Shown here piece by piece: positions 9,146-17,812 of a stretch of 64,000 nucleotides of DNA. Source of the stretch: an uncultured Eubacteriales bacterium (GTDB lineage Bacteria > Bacillota > Clostridia > Christensenellales > UMGS416); NCBI GenBank assembly GCA_900542005.1, contig UQLW01000005.1, forward strand, positions 1-64,000, given 5' to 3'. The notes under the pieces are model-generated. The model had not been told where the DNA came from. It worked only from the letters and a program-made list of their open reading frames with translations, and made no database searches. How positions within the stretch are numbered: position 1 is the stretch's first letter; every line of letters starts with the position of its first letter. The position numbers and the translations under genes are program-made.

Positions 9146-10063
9146 ATGGCGCGGCTAAAGCTAAAACAGTTTGCCCAGGATCTGGGGCTTGCCATTTTGT
9201 ATGACGGCGGGCGGGAGGAGGTGGAGATCACCACCGCCAGTGTGAACCGTCCGGGCCTGCAGCTGTCGGGCTATCTGCATTATTTCGCCACCGAGCGGGT
9301 GCAGATTATCGGCAAGGTGGAGATGACCTACATTCTGGAGCATATTCCCGAGGCCTCCATGCAGGATGTGATGGAGGACATGTTCTCCGCGCCCATCCCC
9401 TGCGTGATCGTGTGCAGGGGGCTGGAGGTGCCCGAAGCGCTGCTGGCAGCGGCTAAACGCCATAAGCGTCCGATCCTGACCAGCGAGGCGGTAACGACCA
9501 AGGTGATTCTGGACGTCATTACCTACCTGGAAGCGGAGCTTTCCCCGCGGATAACCCGGCATGGCGTGCTGGTGGACGTCAATGGCGTTGGCATGCTGCT
9601 GACCGGCGAATCGGGCATCGGCAAGAGCGAGACGGCCCTGGAGCTAGTCAAGCGCGGGCACCGCTTGGTGGCCGATGATGTGGTGGAAATCAGCCGCGTT
9701 GCCCGGGACCAGCTGGTGGGCACCTCGCCGGAGTCCATCCGCCATTTCATGGAGCTGCGGGGTATCGGGATCATTGACGTGCGGCAAATGTACGGTATCG
9801 GCTCGGTCCTGATCTCCAAGACGATCGATATGGTGGTGGAGCTGGAGATATGGGACAACGAAAAGATGTACGACCGCCTGGGCCTGGAGGAGGAGTATAT
9901 GACGCTCCTGGGCGTCAAGCTGCCCTATCTTGTGGTGCCGGTGCGCACAGGGCGGAACCTGGGCATTATCCTGGAGGTTGCGGCCAGCAACCAGCAGCTT
10001 AAAGCATTGGGCTATAATGCGGCGAAGGAGCTGGAAAAGCGCTTTTCGCAGCTGATGCCTTAA
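9146..10063 (+). CDS. hprK: HPr kinase/phosphorylase
   Basis: 305 residues. N-terminal domain followed by the kinase domain with P-loop G154-ESGIGK160-S and the HprK signature GIGIIDVRQMYGIGS near residues 205-220. The enzyme phosphorylates and dephosphorylates Ser46 of HPr and Crh in response to glycolytic state, controlling CcpA-dependent catabolite repression. A Crh-like substrate gene lies 7.4 kb downstream in this window. Ribosome site GAAGGGGGT precedes the ATG. Next gene, a ROK kinase, follows after 18 bases. Confidence 0.95.
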   Translation: MARLKLKQFAQDLGLAILYDGGREEVEITTASVNRPGLQLSGYLHYFATERVQIIGKVEMTYILEHIPEASMQDVMEDMFSAPIPCVIVCRGLEVPEALLAAAKRHKRPILTSEAVTTKVILDVITYLEAELSPRITRHGVLVDVNGVGMLLTGESGIGKSETALELVKRGHRLVADDVVEISRVARDQLVGTSPESIRHFMELRGIGIIDVRQMYGIGSVLISKTIDMVVELEIWDNEKMYDRLGLEEEYMTLLGVKLPYLVVPVRTGRNLGIILEVAASNQQLKALGYNAAKELEKRFSQLMP

Positions 10064-10081
10064 GGATAGAGGAGGAAGAGC

Positions 10082-11035
10082 ATGTATTATGTAGGCGTTG
10101 ATCTGGGCGGGACCAACATTGCGGCCGGCGTGGTGACCGAATCGGGCGAGCTGCTCCACCAGGACAGCTGCCCCACAGGCGTGGGACGCCCCTATGAGCA
10201 GATTATCGGCGATATGGGCGCGCTGGTGAACAAGGTGATCCGCGACAGCGGCTGCACGGTGAAGGACGTGAAGGCGGTCGGTATCGGCTCTCCCGGCGCG
10301 GCTGATTGCAAGGCCGGCGAAATCGTGTTTGCCAATAACCTGAGCTGGAACCATGTCCCGATCTGTGCGGAGCTGAAAAAGCATGTTGACCTTCCGGTAT
10401 TCGTCGATAACGACGCCAACGTCGCCGCGCTGGCTGAAACGGTGGCGGGCTGCGCCAAGGGCCGCAGCGATGTGATCCTGCTGACGCTGGGTACGGGCGT
10501 CGGAGGCGGCATTGTCCTGAACGGCCGCATCCTGGGCGGCGTCCATCATGTGGGCGCAGAGATTGGCCATATGATCGTGGAGGTGCAGGGGGAGCAGTGC
10601 TCCTGCGGCAACCGGGGCTGCTTCGAGCGGTATACCTCTGCGACGGCCCTGATCCGCGAAGGGCGCAAATGCATCATTGCCCACCCGGACAGCCGCATCA
10701 CCCTGAAAACCGGCGGCGACCTGGATAAGGTTACGGCAAAGATCGTATTGGATTCGGCCAAGGAGGGCGATATTTTTGCCCTGGAGATTTTTGAACGCTT
10801 TATCCATTATTTGGCCATGGGGATCGTATCGCTCATTAACCTCTTTGATCCCGAGGTCATTGCCATCGGCGGCGGCGTGGCCAAGGCCGGGGACTTTTTG
10901 ATGGAAGCCCTGCTGCCTGAGGTGAAGAAGCATATCTTCTATAAGGACCTGCCCTACGCTGATATTATGCTTTCGCCCATGGGCAATGAAGCCGGCATCA
11001 TCGGCGCGGCTATGATGGGCGCGGGCAACCTATAA
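10082..11035 (+). CDS. ROK-family glucokinase
   Basis: 317 residues. N-terminal phosphate loop VDLGGTN, the VFVDNDANVAAL segment with the expected catalytic Asp, the GTGVGGGI phosphate motif, and a complete ROK zinc site (HHVGAEIGH followed by CSCGNRGC). These features fit a cytoplasmic glucokinase making glucose 6-phosphate, though other ROK members phosphorylate N-acetylated sugars. It follows hprK closely and is closed by a strong terminator. Confidence 0.88.
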   Translation: MYYVGVDLGGTNIAAGVVTESGELLHQDSCPTGVGRPYEQIIGDMGALVNKVIRDSGCTVKDVKAVGIGSPGAADCKAGEIVFANNLSWNHVPICAELKKHVDLPVFVDNDANVAALAETVAGCAKGRSDVILLTLGTGVGGGIVLNGRILGGVHHVGAEIGHMIVEVQGEQCSCGNRGCFERYTSATALIREGRKCIIAHPDSRITLKTGGDLDKVTAKIVLDSAKEGDIFALEIFERFIHYLAMGIVSLINLFDPEVIAIGGGVAKAGDFLMEALLPEVKKHIFYKDLPYADIMLSPMGNEAGIIGAAMMGAGNL

Positions 11036-11050
11036 CCCTCATCCAAAAGG

Positions 11051-11075
11051 AAGCGGCCAAACCGGCCGCTTTTTC
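11051..11075 (+). terminator. Rho-independent terminator after the ROK kinase
   Basis: AAGCGGCC / GGCCGCTT stem of eight pairs with a five-base loop followed by a T run. Confidence 0.85.
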
Positions 11076-11116
11076 ATTGGGTAAATGGCAAAAAGCCTGC
11101 AGGAGATTCGAGGGAT

Positions 11117-12016
11117 ATGGAAAAGGTATTGTTGGATACGGATATTGGCGGGGATATTGACGACGCGGTATGTCTTGCCTACCTGCTGAAGGAGCCGCGA
11201 TGCGCGCTGATGGGCATTACGACGGTCTGCGGCGAGTCTGAAAAGCGGGCTGCGGTAGCCGATGCGATATGCCGGGCTGCGGGGCGGGATATCCCGATTG
11301 TGGCGGGACTTGATACGGCGCTTCAGCCAATCCCGCTGTACCCCACGCCGGAGGGCGCCGGGGCGCTGGTGGACTGGCCCCACCGGCAGTATACAAGGGG
11401 AGACGCAGCGGCCTTCCTCTATGGGAAGATTGCGGAAAACCCCCATGAAGTCATCCTGATAGCCATCGGCAATATGACGAATGTGGCGGCGCTGTTCCAG
11501 GCTTATCCCGACGCGCCGGGCCTGCTGAAGGGGCTCTATGTGATGAACGGCTATTTTGGACAAGCGCCCCTGCCGGAGCCTTGGTATAACTGGAACGCCT
11601 GGGCGGATCCCCTGGCGTCAAAGCGGGTGTTTGCCGCTCATGTGGCCCTTCACCGGGCGATTCCCCTGGAGGTGACGGATCAGCTGACGATTGAATCCAG
11701 CCGGGCGGGTGCGCTGCTGCAGGCCGATAGCGACCTTATCCGGGCTGTTTTCGCCTTCGGTAACGCATGGCTGGAGAGCTCTGGCAAGCTGACGCTGCAC
11801 GATCCGCTGGCGGCTGTCTGCGCGTTCTATCCGGAGCTTTGCCGCTTTGAGCGCGGCTTTGTACGGGTTGAGACAGAACGGGAGGATAATATGGGCGGTA
11901 CAGCCTTCAGCGCAGCCCCAGCAGGCAATGTCGAGATTGCAAGGGATGTGGACCGGGCAGCCTTTTACCGTATCCTGAACGATACGCTTCACAATGGGGA
12001 AGCCGGCCGGCGCTAG
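11117..12016 (+). CDS. Inosine-uridine preferring nucleoside hydrolase family protein
   Basis: 299 residues with the calcium-binding Asp cluster at the N-terminus, DTDIGGDIDDAVCLAYL, and a middle segment (IGNMTNVAALFQAYP) typical of the fold. The family cleaves N-glycosidic bonds of ribonucleosides. The DxDIGxDIDD form is a variant of the usual DTDPGxDDA, so the substrate may differ from inosine/uridine. Stands alone between two terminator-like hairpins. Confidence 0.85.
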   Translation: MEKVLLDTDIGGDIDDAVCLAYLLKEPRCALMGITTVCGESEKRAAVADAICRAAGRDIPIVAGLDTALQPIPLYPTPEGAGALVDWPHRQYTRGDAAAFLYGKIAENPHEVILIAIGNMTNVAALFQAYPDAPGLLKGLYVMNGYFGQAPLPEPWYNWNAWADPLASKRVFAAHVALHRAIPLEVTDQLTIESSRAGALLQADSDLIRAVFAFGNAWLESSGKLTLHDPLAAVCAFYPELCRFERGFVRVETEREDNMGGTAFSAAPAGNVEIARDVDRAAFYRILNDTLHNGEAGRR

Positions 12017-12050
12017 AGGGCGGAGACGGAAGCCGGGCATTGAGGCAAGG

Positions 12051-12078
12051 GGCGGGGGAGCAATGGGCTCTCCCGCCC
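12051..12078 (+). terminator. GC-rich hairpin downstream of the nucleoside hydrolase
   Basis: GGCGGGGGAGC / GGCTCTCCCGCC with one mismatch and a short loop, followed by TTCG rather than a long T run, so termination is plausible but not certain. The rest of the 170-base gap to the next gene shows nothing else of note. Confidence 0.45.
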
Positions 12079-12186
12079 TTCGTGCTACCGGTATATCCGC
12101 CTTAATCAGGATGCTTTAGAGAGGCGCTGGCTTTCCGAGGGATGAAGGAGGGGGCGAAGGCATAGGCTATCCCGGGAGGGATTGCC

Positions 12187-13314
12187 ATGTCGTCGAATAA
12201 AATCCTGCTGCGGGTCATCTGCCTGCTGTGCGCCGCGGCTCTGGCGGCGGCGGGCTGGGCGCTGCTGCCGGAACGCCGGGAGCCGCAGAGCCCGGCCCAG
12301 GCCGAGGAACAGAAACGTGCGGAAGCCTTTCGGGGCACCATCACCGTATGGCATATCAGCCAGTGGCGTACAGGGGGCGTCAACGCTTCTGCGCTGCTGT
12401 CTGCGGTGCTGGACCAGATGGAGGGCCGTAACCCCGGCGTGTATTTCACCCTGGAAACCCTGGAGCCCCAACAGGCATGCCAAAGGATGGCCCAGGGGGA
12501 AACGCCGGATATCCTCTCCTTTCCCGGCGGCATTCCACTGCCAGCCCAGGAGGCGTGGCAAACGCTTTCCTGCGAGCGCCTGCTGCCCTGTTACCAGGAT
12601 TATCTGGGCGGGGAGGGCTGCTTCCTGCCCTGGATGGCCAGCGACGCCAGGGTGATGATCCGGGATACAAGCCTTGCGGCGCAAAAGCTAAGCGCGCCCG
12701 GAAACGACTGGACACTGCAGGATATGATCGACCTGGCAACAGGCCTGACCTACCAGACCAAGGGGAAAAACAGCCAGACCCTGTATGGGATCGCCGCGTC
12801 CCAGGGGCGGTGGCCGGCGTTGACGGCCTGGGGGATTGCTGAGGAGGCCATCCTGCCGGGAGAATTCAGCGAACGGGAGGCATGGAACCAGCTGGTGGAG
12901 GGGAATGTAAGCATGCTTCTGGCCGGGCCATGGGAGGAGATGACGCTGGCCTGGCGCCAGCAGGAGGATCGGGGGCCACAGCTGACGGTGGTGGATTGGC
13001 CCCAGGAGCTTCCGCGGCTGCGCAGCGTGCAGTGGATCGGCGCCAAGCAGAGCGGCGACGCCCAAAAGGACGAAATATGCCGGAAAACAGTGGAGCAGCT
13101 GCTTTCGCCTTCCTCTCAGAAAAAGGTGCTGACCCAGGCCAAATGCCTGCCAAGCATCGCCCTGGAGCCGGATGAGCTGGGCGACGCTGCAGCGCCGGTC
13201 ACGCAGGGCAGCGTGCTGTACGCGCTGCCGAACCGCGAAGTGCTGACGCAGGGCGTATGGGGGCAGGCGGATGGCTGGCCTGTGGATCAGGGCGTCTATT
13301 TGTGGAAACCCTAG
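12187..13314 (+). CDS. Extracellular solute-binding-like protein (family 1), orphan
   Basis: 375 residues with an N-terminal hydrophobic helix (about 7-24) and a body that reads as an ABC sugar-binding protein: TITVWH strand near residue 46, ETPDILSFPGG near 108, and a later WTLQDMIDLA segment. There is a Cys in the hydrophobic stretch but no clear lipobox at its end, so it is probably membrane-anchored or secreted rather than a lipoprotein. No permease or ATPase gene is adjacent, which is unusual for this family. Start chosen for GGGAGG eight bases upstream. Confidence 0.6.
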   Translation: MSSNKILLRVICLLCAAALAAAGWALLPERREPQSPAQAEEQKRAEAFRGTITVWHISQWRTGGVNASALLSAVLDQMEGRNPGVYFTLETLEPQQACQRMAQGETPDILSFPGGIPLPAQEAWQTLSCERLLPCYQDYLGGEGCFLPWMASDARVMIRDTSLAAQKLSAPGNDWTLQDMIDLATGLTYQTKGKNSQTLYGIAASQGRWPALTAWGIAEEAILPGEFSEREAWNQLVEGNVSMLLAGPWEEMTLAWRQQEDRGPQLTVVDWPQELPRLRSVQWIGAKQSGDAQKDEICRKTVEQLLSPSSQKKVLTQAKCLPSIALEPDELGDAAAPVTQGSVLYALPNREVLTQGVWGQADGWPVDQGVYLWKP

Positions 13315-13325
13315 CCGGGAATTGG

Positions 13326-13354
13326 TTGTCAGCCGCGGGGAAAACATGTACAAT
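13326..13354 (+). promoter_or_regulatory. Sigma-A promoter for the murB-rapZ-yvcK-whiA-crh operon
   Basis: TTGTCA at 13326-13331 and TACAAT at 13349-13354, separated by exactly 17 bases. The expected transcript start near 13361 leaves a leader of about 25 bases that contains GGGAG before the murB ATG, supporting that start. Confidence 0.75.
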
Positions 13355-13384
13355 AGACATAATGAATCAATATGGGAGATCGGG

Positions 13385-14302
13385 ATGAGCATAGAAGCAT
13401 ACGAAAACCGCCTGCGCGGCCTGCCGGTCGACGGGGCCAGGCTCCTGAAGCATGAGCCTATGGCGAGGCATACAACCTTCCGCATCGGCGGGCCGGCGGA
13501 TCTGTTCCTTTCCGTGGCCACAGAACAGGAAGCGGCTGCGGCCTGCGCCTGGGCGCAGGAGGAAGGCGTGGCTATCACGGTGATCGGCAATGGAAGCAAC
13601 CTGTTGGTAGCGGACAACGGGATCCGGGGCCTTGTGCTGTGCCTGGGCCGGGATTTTCAGCGGATATGGGCGGAAGAAGGGCTGCTGTGCGCCCAGGCCG
13701 GGGCTTCGCTCAAGGCGGTGGCCCAGCGCGCCCTGCTGGATGGCCTCGCCGGCCTGGAGGCTGTTTCCGGGATCCCCGGCAACGTGGGCGGCGCAATCTG
13801 CATGAATGCCGGCGCCTATGGCGGGATGGTATCCCAGCATCTGGAATGGGTGCGTATGCTGGATCCGCATACAGGCGAGATCCGGCGCTATACCCGGCAG
13901 CAGATGGACTTTGGCTACCGAACCAGCCTGGCGATGGCCCGGGGGATGGTGGTGCTGTCCGCCGCTTGGCGCCTTTCGCCAGACGAACCGGAGGCGATCC
14001 GGGCCCGGATGGAGGAATACACCCGCCGGCGCAGGGAAAAGCAGCCGCTGAGTTACCCCTCGGCCGGCAGCGTGTTCAAGCGGCCGGAGGGATATTTTGC
14101 CGGCAAGCTGATCGAGGATGCGGGCCTGAAGGGGTATTCAGTCGGCCAGGCGCAGGTTTCAGACCTGCATGCGGGCTTTATCATCAATAAGGGCGGCGCA
14201 ACGGCCCGGGATGTGGTAGCCTTAATTGAGCACATTCAGCGGGTGGTTCGGGAAAGATATGGCGTCGAACTGGAACCGGAAATTCGCCGGATCGGGGAAT
14301 AG
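13385..14302 (+). CDS. murB: UDP-N-acetylenolpyruvoylglucosamine reductase
   Basis: 305 residues. FAD-binding signature GNGSNLLVAD near residue 65, SGIPGNVGGAICMNAGAYGG near 125-145, GYRTS for substrate binding, catalytic serine in SAGSVFKRP, and the conserved Glu near the C-terminus (LEPEIRR). It reduces UDP-GlcNAc-enolpyruvate to UDP-MurNAc in the cytoplasm. In-frame codons back to 13271 are excluded because the promoter lies between them and this ATG. First gene of the operon; rapZ follows after nine bases. Confidence 0.95.
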   Translation: MSIEAYENRLRGLPVDGARLLKHEPMARHTTFRIGGPADLFLSVATEQEAAAACAWAQEEGVAITVIGNGSNLLVADNGIRGLVLCLGRDFQRIWAEEGLLCAQAGASLKAVAQRALLDGLAGLEAVSGIPGNVGGAICMNAGAYGGMVSQHLEWVRMLDPHTGEIRRYTRQQMDFGYRTSLAMARGMVVLSAAWRLSPDEPEAIRARMEEYTRRRREKQPLSYPSAGSVFKRPEGYFAGKLIEDAGLKGYSVGQAQVSDLHAGFIINKGGATARDVVALIEHIQRVVRERYGVELEPEIRRIGE

Positions 14303-14311
14303 GAGAAGAGC

Positions 14312-15187
14312 ATGCGCGTTGTAATACTGACTGGCATGTCCGGCGCGGGCAAGTCCCATGCGCTGAATTGCTTCGAGGATATGGGGTATTTTTGCGTGGA
14401 CAACCTGCCGCCGGACCTGATCCGTACCTTTATCCAGCTTTATGCCCAGCGGATGCGGGGCGGCAGCGGCGAGGAGGGACGGATCGCAATCAATGTGGAC
14501 ATCCGGGGCGGCGCGTTTTTTGCCTCGGTCTTTGAGGCGCTGCGGAACCTGGATGAGGCCAATATCCGATATGAGGTGCTCTATCTGGACGCCGACGACG
14601 CGACCTTGATCAAGCGGTACAAGGAAAGCCGGCGTATGCATCCGGTAGAGGGCGCCTCGCTGAAGGAATCCATTGACCATGAACGCAGGATGCTGAATCA
14701 GCTGCGGGAGCGCGCTGATCAGGTCATCAATACCTCCAACCTGAAGGCCAGCGTCTTGAAGAAGCGCCTGCAGGAGCTGTATAATCCCAGCGACGCGCAG
14801 CGGCCCTTTCCCGTCTCGGTGGTTTCCTTTGGCTTCAAATATGGCATCCCCAACGACGCGGATCTGGTTCTGGACGCGCGCTTTATTAATAATCCCTATT
14901 ATGTGGAATCGCTCAAGACCCACTCAGGGCTGGAAGCGCCGGTGCGCGACTATGTGATGAGCTTCCCGGAAACGCGCGTGTTCCTCGATAAGCTCTTTGA
15001 CCTGCTGGACTTTTTGATTCCCCAGTATATCCGCGAGGGCAAGCCCCAGCTGGTCATTGGCATCGGATGCACAGGCGGGATGCACCGCTCGGTGGCGATC
15101 GCCCAGCGGCTGGCCGACGGCCTTCGGGACAGGGGCTATGCAATCCATGTGGAGCATCGCGACCTGAAGCAGGAGGCCGCGCGATGA
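14312..15187 (+). CDS. rapZ: RapZ/YvcJ nucleotide-binding protein
   Basis: 291 residues, P-loop GMSGAGKS at 8-15, conserved VDNLPPDL near residue 30, YLDADD, a SFGFKYG segment in the middle and IGIGCTGGMHRSV at the C-terminus. RapZ in enterics is an RNase adaptor sensing GlcN6P; in Bacillus the orthologue YvcJ hydrolyses nucleotides and affects competence. The gene order rapZ-yvcK-whiA-crh is the same as in Bacillus. Overlaps yvcK by four bases. Confidence 0.95.
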   Translation: MRVVILTGMSGAGKSHALNCFEDMGYFCVDNLPPDLIRTFIQLYAQRMRGGSGEEGRIAINVDIRGGAFFASVFEALRNLDEANIRYEVLYLDADDATLIKRYKESRRMHPVEGASLKESIDHERRMLNQLRERADQVINTSNLKASVLKKRLQELYNPSDAQRPFPVSVVSFGFKYGIPNDADLVLDARFINNPYYVESLKTHSGLEAPVRDYVMSFPETRVFLDKLFDLLDFLIPQYIREGKPQLVIGIGCTGGMHRSVAIAQRLADGLRDRGYAIHVEHRDLKQEAAR

Positions 15188-16473
15188 AGCCCCGCTGGGC
15201 GCGGCTGAAGAACTCCGGCATTTTGCGCTGGATGCGCCCAGGGACAGGGATGAAACGGCTGGCGGCGCTGACCGCGGCGGGATTTGCGCTGGCCTTAACG
15301 GCGGCCTGCCTGCTGTGGGCGCAGGTTTCGCCGGAGTCGCTGCGCCGCTTCCGGGGCTCGGTTATGCTGATGGCCCTGGGCGTGCTGGTTTTCCTCGCCG
15401 GAGTGGGCGCGCTGGTGGCGAAGCTATGGCAAACGCGGAAACAGAGCGGTATGGTCACAGCCCGGTGGAAGGATGAAATATTCCGCAAAAAGATGCTGGA
15501 TCACGGCCCCAGGATTGTGGCGATCGGCGGCGGTTCGGGCATGTCCACGCTGCTGCGGGGACTAAAAACCCTATCGAGCAACCTGACGGCCGTGGTTACT
15601 GTGGCCGATAACGGCGGGAATTCAGGCCAGCTGCGGGAGGACCTGGGCGTGCTGCCGCCGGGCGATATCCGCAACTGCATCATCGCCCTCTCCCAGGTAG
15701 AGCCGGTGATGGAACGGCTGATGCAATACCGATTCCCGGAAGGAACGCTGCAGGGTCAATGCCTGGGTAACCTTCTATTGGTCGCCACCGGCGATATATC
15801 CGGCGGCTTCCTGGAGGGGATCCGGACGCTGGACGACGTGCTTGCGGTCACCGGGCAGGTGCTGCCGGTAAGCCTGGAAAACCTGTCGCTGAACGGCATC
15901 ATGAGCGGCGGGCAGCTGGTTCAGGGGGAATCGAACCTGGGCCGTGCCCAGGCGGAGGTGGGCGGCCGCATTCATCGCGTATGGCTGGAGCCGGGCGGCG
16001 CCCAGCCGCTGCCAGAGGTTCTGGACGCCATCCGCCAGGCGGATATTATCGTAATCGGCCCGGGCAGCCTCTATACTTCGCTGCTGCCGAATCTTTTGAT
16101 CGATGGGGTATGCTCGGCCGTCAAGCGCAGCCGGGCGGTGAAGTTTTATGTGGCGAATATCATGACGCAGCCGGGGGAAACCCAGGGCTACACCCTGCAG
16201 GACCATCTCAAGGCTATTTGGGACCATTGCGGCAGGGGGCTGATCGATATCGCCCTGGTGAACCGGGCCGGCAGGATTCCGGAGGATATCCTGGCGCACT
16301 ACCGTGCCGACGGCGCCGAATGCGTGGAATATGACCTCCACAGCGCCGAAGATGAGGGGATCGAGCTGATCGAAGCGGACCTGGCTGAATACAAAAATGG
16401 CAAGATCCGGCACCAGAGCGACCTTCTTGCGCTGAAGATCATGGAGCTTTATTCCAAACGTCGCCGCAGATAA
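15184..16473 (+). CDS. yvcK: YvcK gluconeogenesis factor with N-terminal membrane segments
   Basis: 429 residues. The CofD-like domain begins near residue 105 with IVAIGGGSGMSTLLRG and continues with VTVADNGGNSGQLR, GDIRNC, and IGPGSLYTSLLPNL. YvcK is needed for growth on gluconeogenic carbon sources and for wall synthesis in Bacillus and Mycobacterium. About 100 residues precede the domain and hold two hydrophobic stretches (about 25-48 and 60-80), so this version is probably anchored in the membrane, unlike the ~317-residue Bacillus protein. Start chosen at the ATG overlapping the rapZ stop. Confidence 0.92.
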   Translation: MKPRWARLKNSGILRWMRPGTGMKRLAALTAAGFALALTAACLLWAQVSPESLRRFRGSVMLMALGVLVFLAGVGALVAKLWQTRKQSGMVTARWKDEIFRKKMLDHGPRIVAIGGGSGMSTLLRGLKTLSSNLTAVVTVADNGGNSGQLREDLGVLPPGDIRNCIIALSQVEPVMERLMQYRFPEGTLQGQCLGNLLLVATGDISGGFLEGIRTLDDVLAVTGQVLPVSLENLSLNGIMSGGQLVQGESNLGRAQAEVGGRIHRVWLEPGGAQPLPEVLDAIRQADIIVIGPGSLYTSLLPNLLIDGVCSAVKRSRAVKFYVANIMTQPGETQGYTLQDHLKAIWDHCGRGLIDIALVNRAGRIPEDILAHYRADGAECVEYDLHSAEDEGIELIEADLAEYKNGKIRHQSDLLALKIMELYSKRRRR

Positions 16474-16500
16474 TTTGATGCGCTGAAGGCCCATGGTTTA

Positions 16501-16509
16501 TGTTATAAT
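16501..16509 (+). promoter_or_regulatory. Extended -10 promoter before whiA
   Basis: TGTTATAAT: perfect TATAAT at 16504-16509 with TG one base upstream. No -35 at standard spacing. The expected transcript would start about 8 bases before the AAGGAGG of whiA, giving a second entry point into the operon. Confidence 0.55.
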
Positions 16510-16537
16510 ATCACTATCCACATAAGGAGGGATTGGC

Positions 16538-17491
16538 ATATCCTTTTCGCTGCGAACCAAGGAGGAGCTGGCCAAGCTCCCGCTGCACCGGGGCTGCTGC
16601 CAGCGGGCTGAGCTGACGGCGCTGGCCAGGCTTTCGGGGACCATCGAGCTGCTTTCAGGGGGCAAGCTCCAGCTGCGCTTTGATACGGAAAGCAGCGTCA
16701 TCGCATGGCGCATCTTTGAGCTGGTCCGGCAGCTTTACCATTTTGGCTGCGAGGTGCAGATGCGGGAGGGGCAGAGGCTCTATAAGCACAACAGCTACCG
16801 TGTCCGGGTGCTGGATACGGATATCGCCCGCCAGATGCTGGACGATGTAGGGATCCTGCTGGCCGATCAGGAGATCGGGCAGCCGCAGCCCCTGGATCAG
16901 CTGTTGGAAGCCGACTGCTGCCGGCGTGCCTTTCTGCGGGGCGCCTTCCTGGCGGCGGGTTCGCTGTCCGACCCGGCCAGGGCCTACCACCTGGAAATTG
17001 TAGCCCGGGACGAGGCGCTGGCGCGGCTGATGGAGCGGCTGATGTGCGGATATGATATGGCGGCCCATACGATCAGCCGGAAGGAGTCCAACGTTGTCTA
17101 TCTGAAGGATAGCGAAAACATTGTCGACCTGCTGAATCTGATGGGCGCTACCCGCGCGCTGCTTGAGATGGAGAATATCCGGGTGGAGAAGAGCGTCCGC
17201 AACAATGTCAACCGCGCCATCAACTGCGAGACGGCCAACCTCGACAAGACCATGAGCGCCGCCGCCCGCCAATATGAAGCCATTCAGACCATCGAGCGCA
17301 TGGGCAAGTTCAAGACGCTGAGCCCGCAGCTGCGTCAGGTGGCCGAGGCGAGGCTGGAAAATCCGCAGGCAACCCTTCAGCAAATTGCCGACATGCTGCC
17401 CCAGGTAAGTAAATCGGGCGTCAATCACCGGCTGCGGAAGCTGGTAGATATAGCCAACGATCTTCGAGGACAGAGGGGAGAATCAAAATGA
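16538..17491 (+). CDS. whiA: Sporulation/division regulator WhiA, apparently starting at ATA
   Basis: 317 residues if started at ATA 16538, the normal length for WhiA. The first residues then read (M)SFSLRTKEELAKL, matching the conserved family start. No ATG, GTG or TTG is in frame between the upstream stop region and ATG 16754, and starting at 16754 would remove 72 conserved residues. AAGGAGG at 16524-16530 is spaced seven bases from ATA, ideal for initiation there. N-terminal LAGLIDADG-like fold, C-terminal HTH (NPQATLQQIADMLP; SKSGVNHRLRKL). Overlaps the crh start by four bases. ATA could be a genuine weak start or a sequencing error for ATG. Confidence 0.88.
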   Translation: MSFSLRTKEELAKLPLHRGCCQRAELTALARLSGTIELLSGGKLQLRFDTESSVIAWRIFELVRQLYHFGCEVQMREGQRLYKHNSYRVRVLDTDIARQMLDDVGILLADQEIGQPQPLDQLLEADCCRRAFLRGAFLAAGSLSDPARAYHLEIVARDEALARLMERLMCGYDMAAHTISRKESNVVYLKDSENIVDLLNLMGATRALLEMENIRVEKSVRNNVNRAINCETANLDKTMSAAARQYEAIQTIERMGKFKTLSPQLRQVAEARLENPQATLQQIADMLPQVSKSGVNHRLRKLVDIANDLRGQRGESK

Positions 17492-17745
17492 TCCGAAAAA
17501 CAATCGTCGTAAAGAATGATCAGGGTGACGCGTCCAAACTGGCTTCCCGACTGGTGCAAAGAGCCGGCAAGTTTACATCCTTTCTCTGGATTGAGGAAGG
17601 GGCCAAGCGTGTAAACGCCAAATCCATCATGGGCGTGTTGTCCATGCATTTGGTTAAGGGGTCGCGCTTCGATCTGATCTGTACCGGCGACGATGAGGAA
17701 AAGGCGGCCCAGGTGCTGGAAGAATTTTTCACAACAGGCGAATAG
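17488..17745 (+). CDS. crh: Crh-like HPr-fold protein without the catalytic histidine
   Basis: 85 residues with the HPr fold. The regulatory serine site is intact (NAKSIMGVLS, Ser46 equivalent), but the His15 region that reads GxHARPA in HPr is GDASKLA here, with Ala in place of His15 and Lys in place of Arg17. It therefore cannot carry PTS phosphate but should be phosphorylated by HprK and act as a CcpA co-effector, as Bacillus Crh does. It occupies the same position after whiA as crh in Bacillus. Followed by a strong terminator. Confidence 0.82.
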   Translation: MIRKTIVVKNDQGDASKLASRLVQRAGKFTSFLWIEEGAKRVNAKSIMGVLSMHLVKGSRFDLICTGDDEEKAAQVLEEFFTTGE

Positions 17746-17763
17746 CCGGAAAATCGCATGACA

Positions 17764-17794
17764 AAAAACCGCCGGAGTATTCCAGCGGTTTTTT
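17764..17794 (+). terminator. Terminator after crh
   Basis: AAAAACCGC / GCGGTTTTT stem with partial inner pairing and six T residues, between crh and dnaE. Confidence 0.85.
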
Positions 17795-17812
17795 CATCAA
17801 GGGAGGGAAAGG

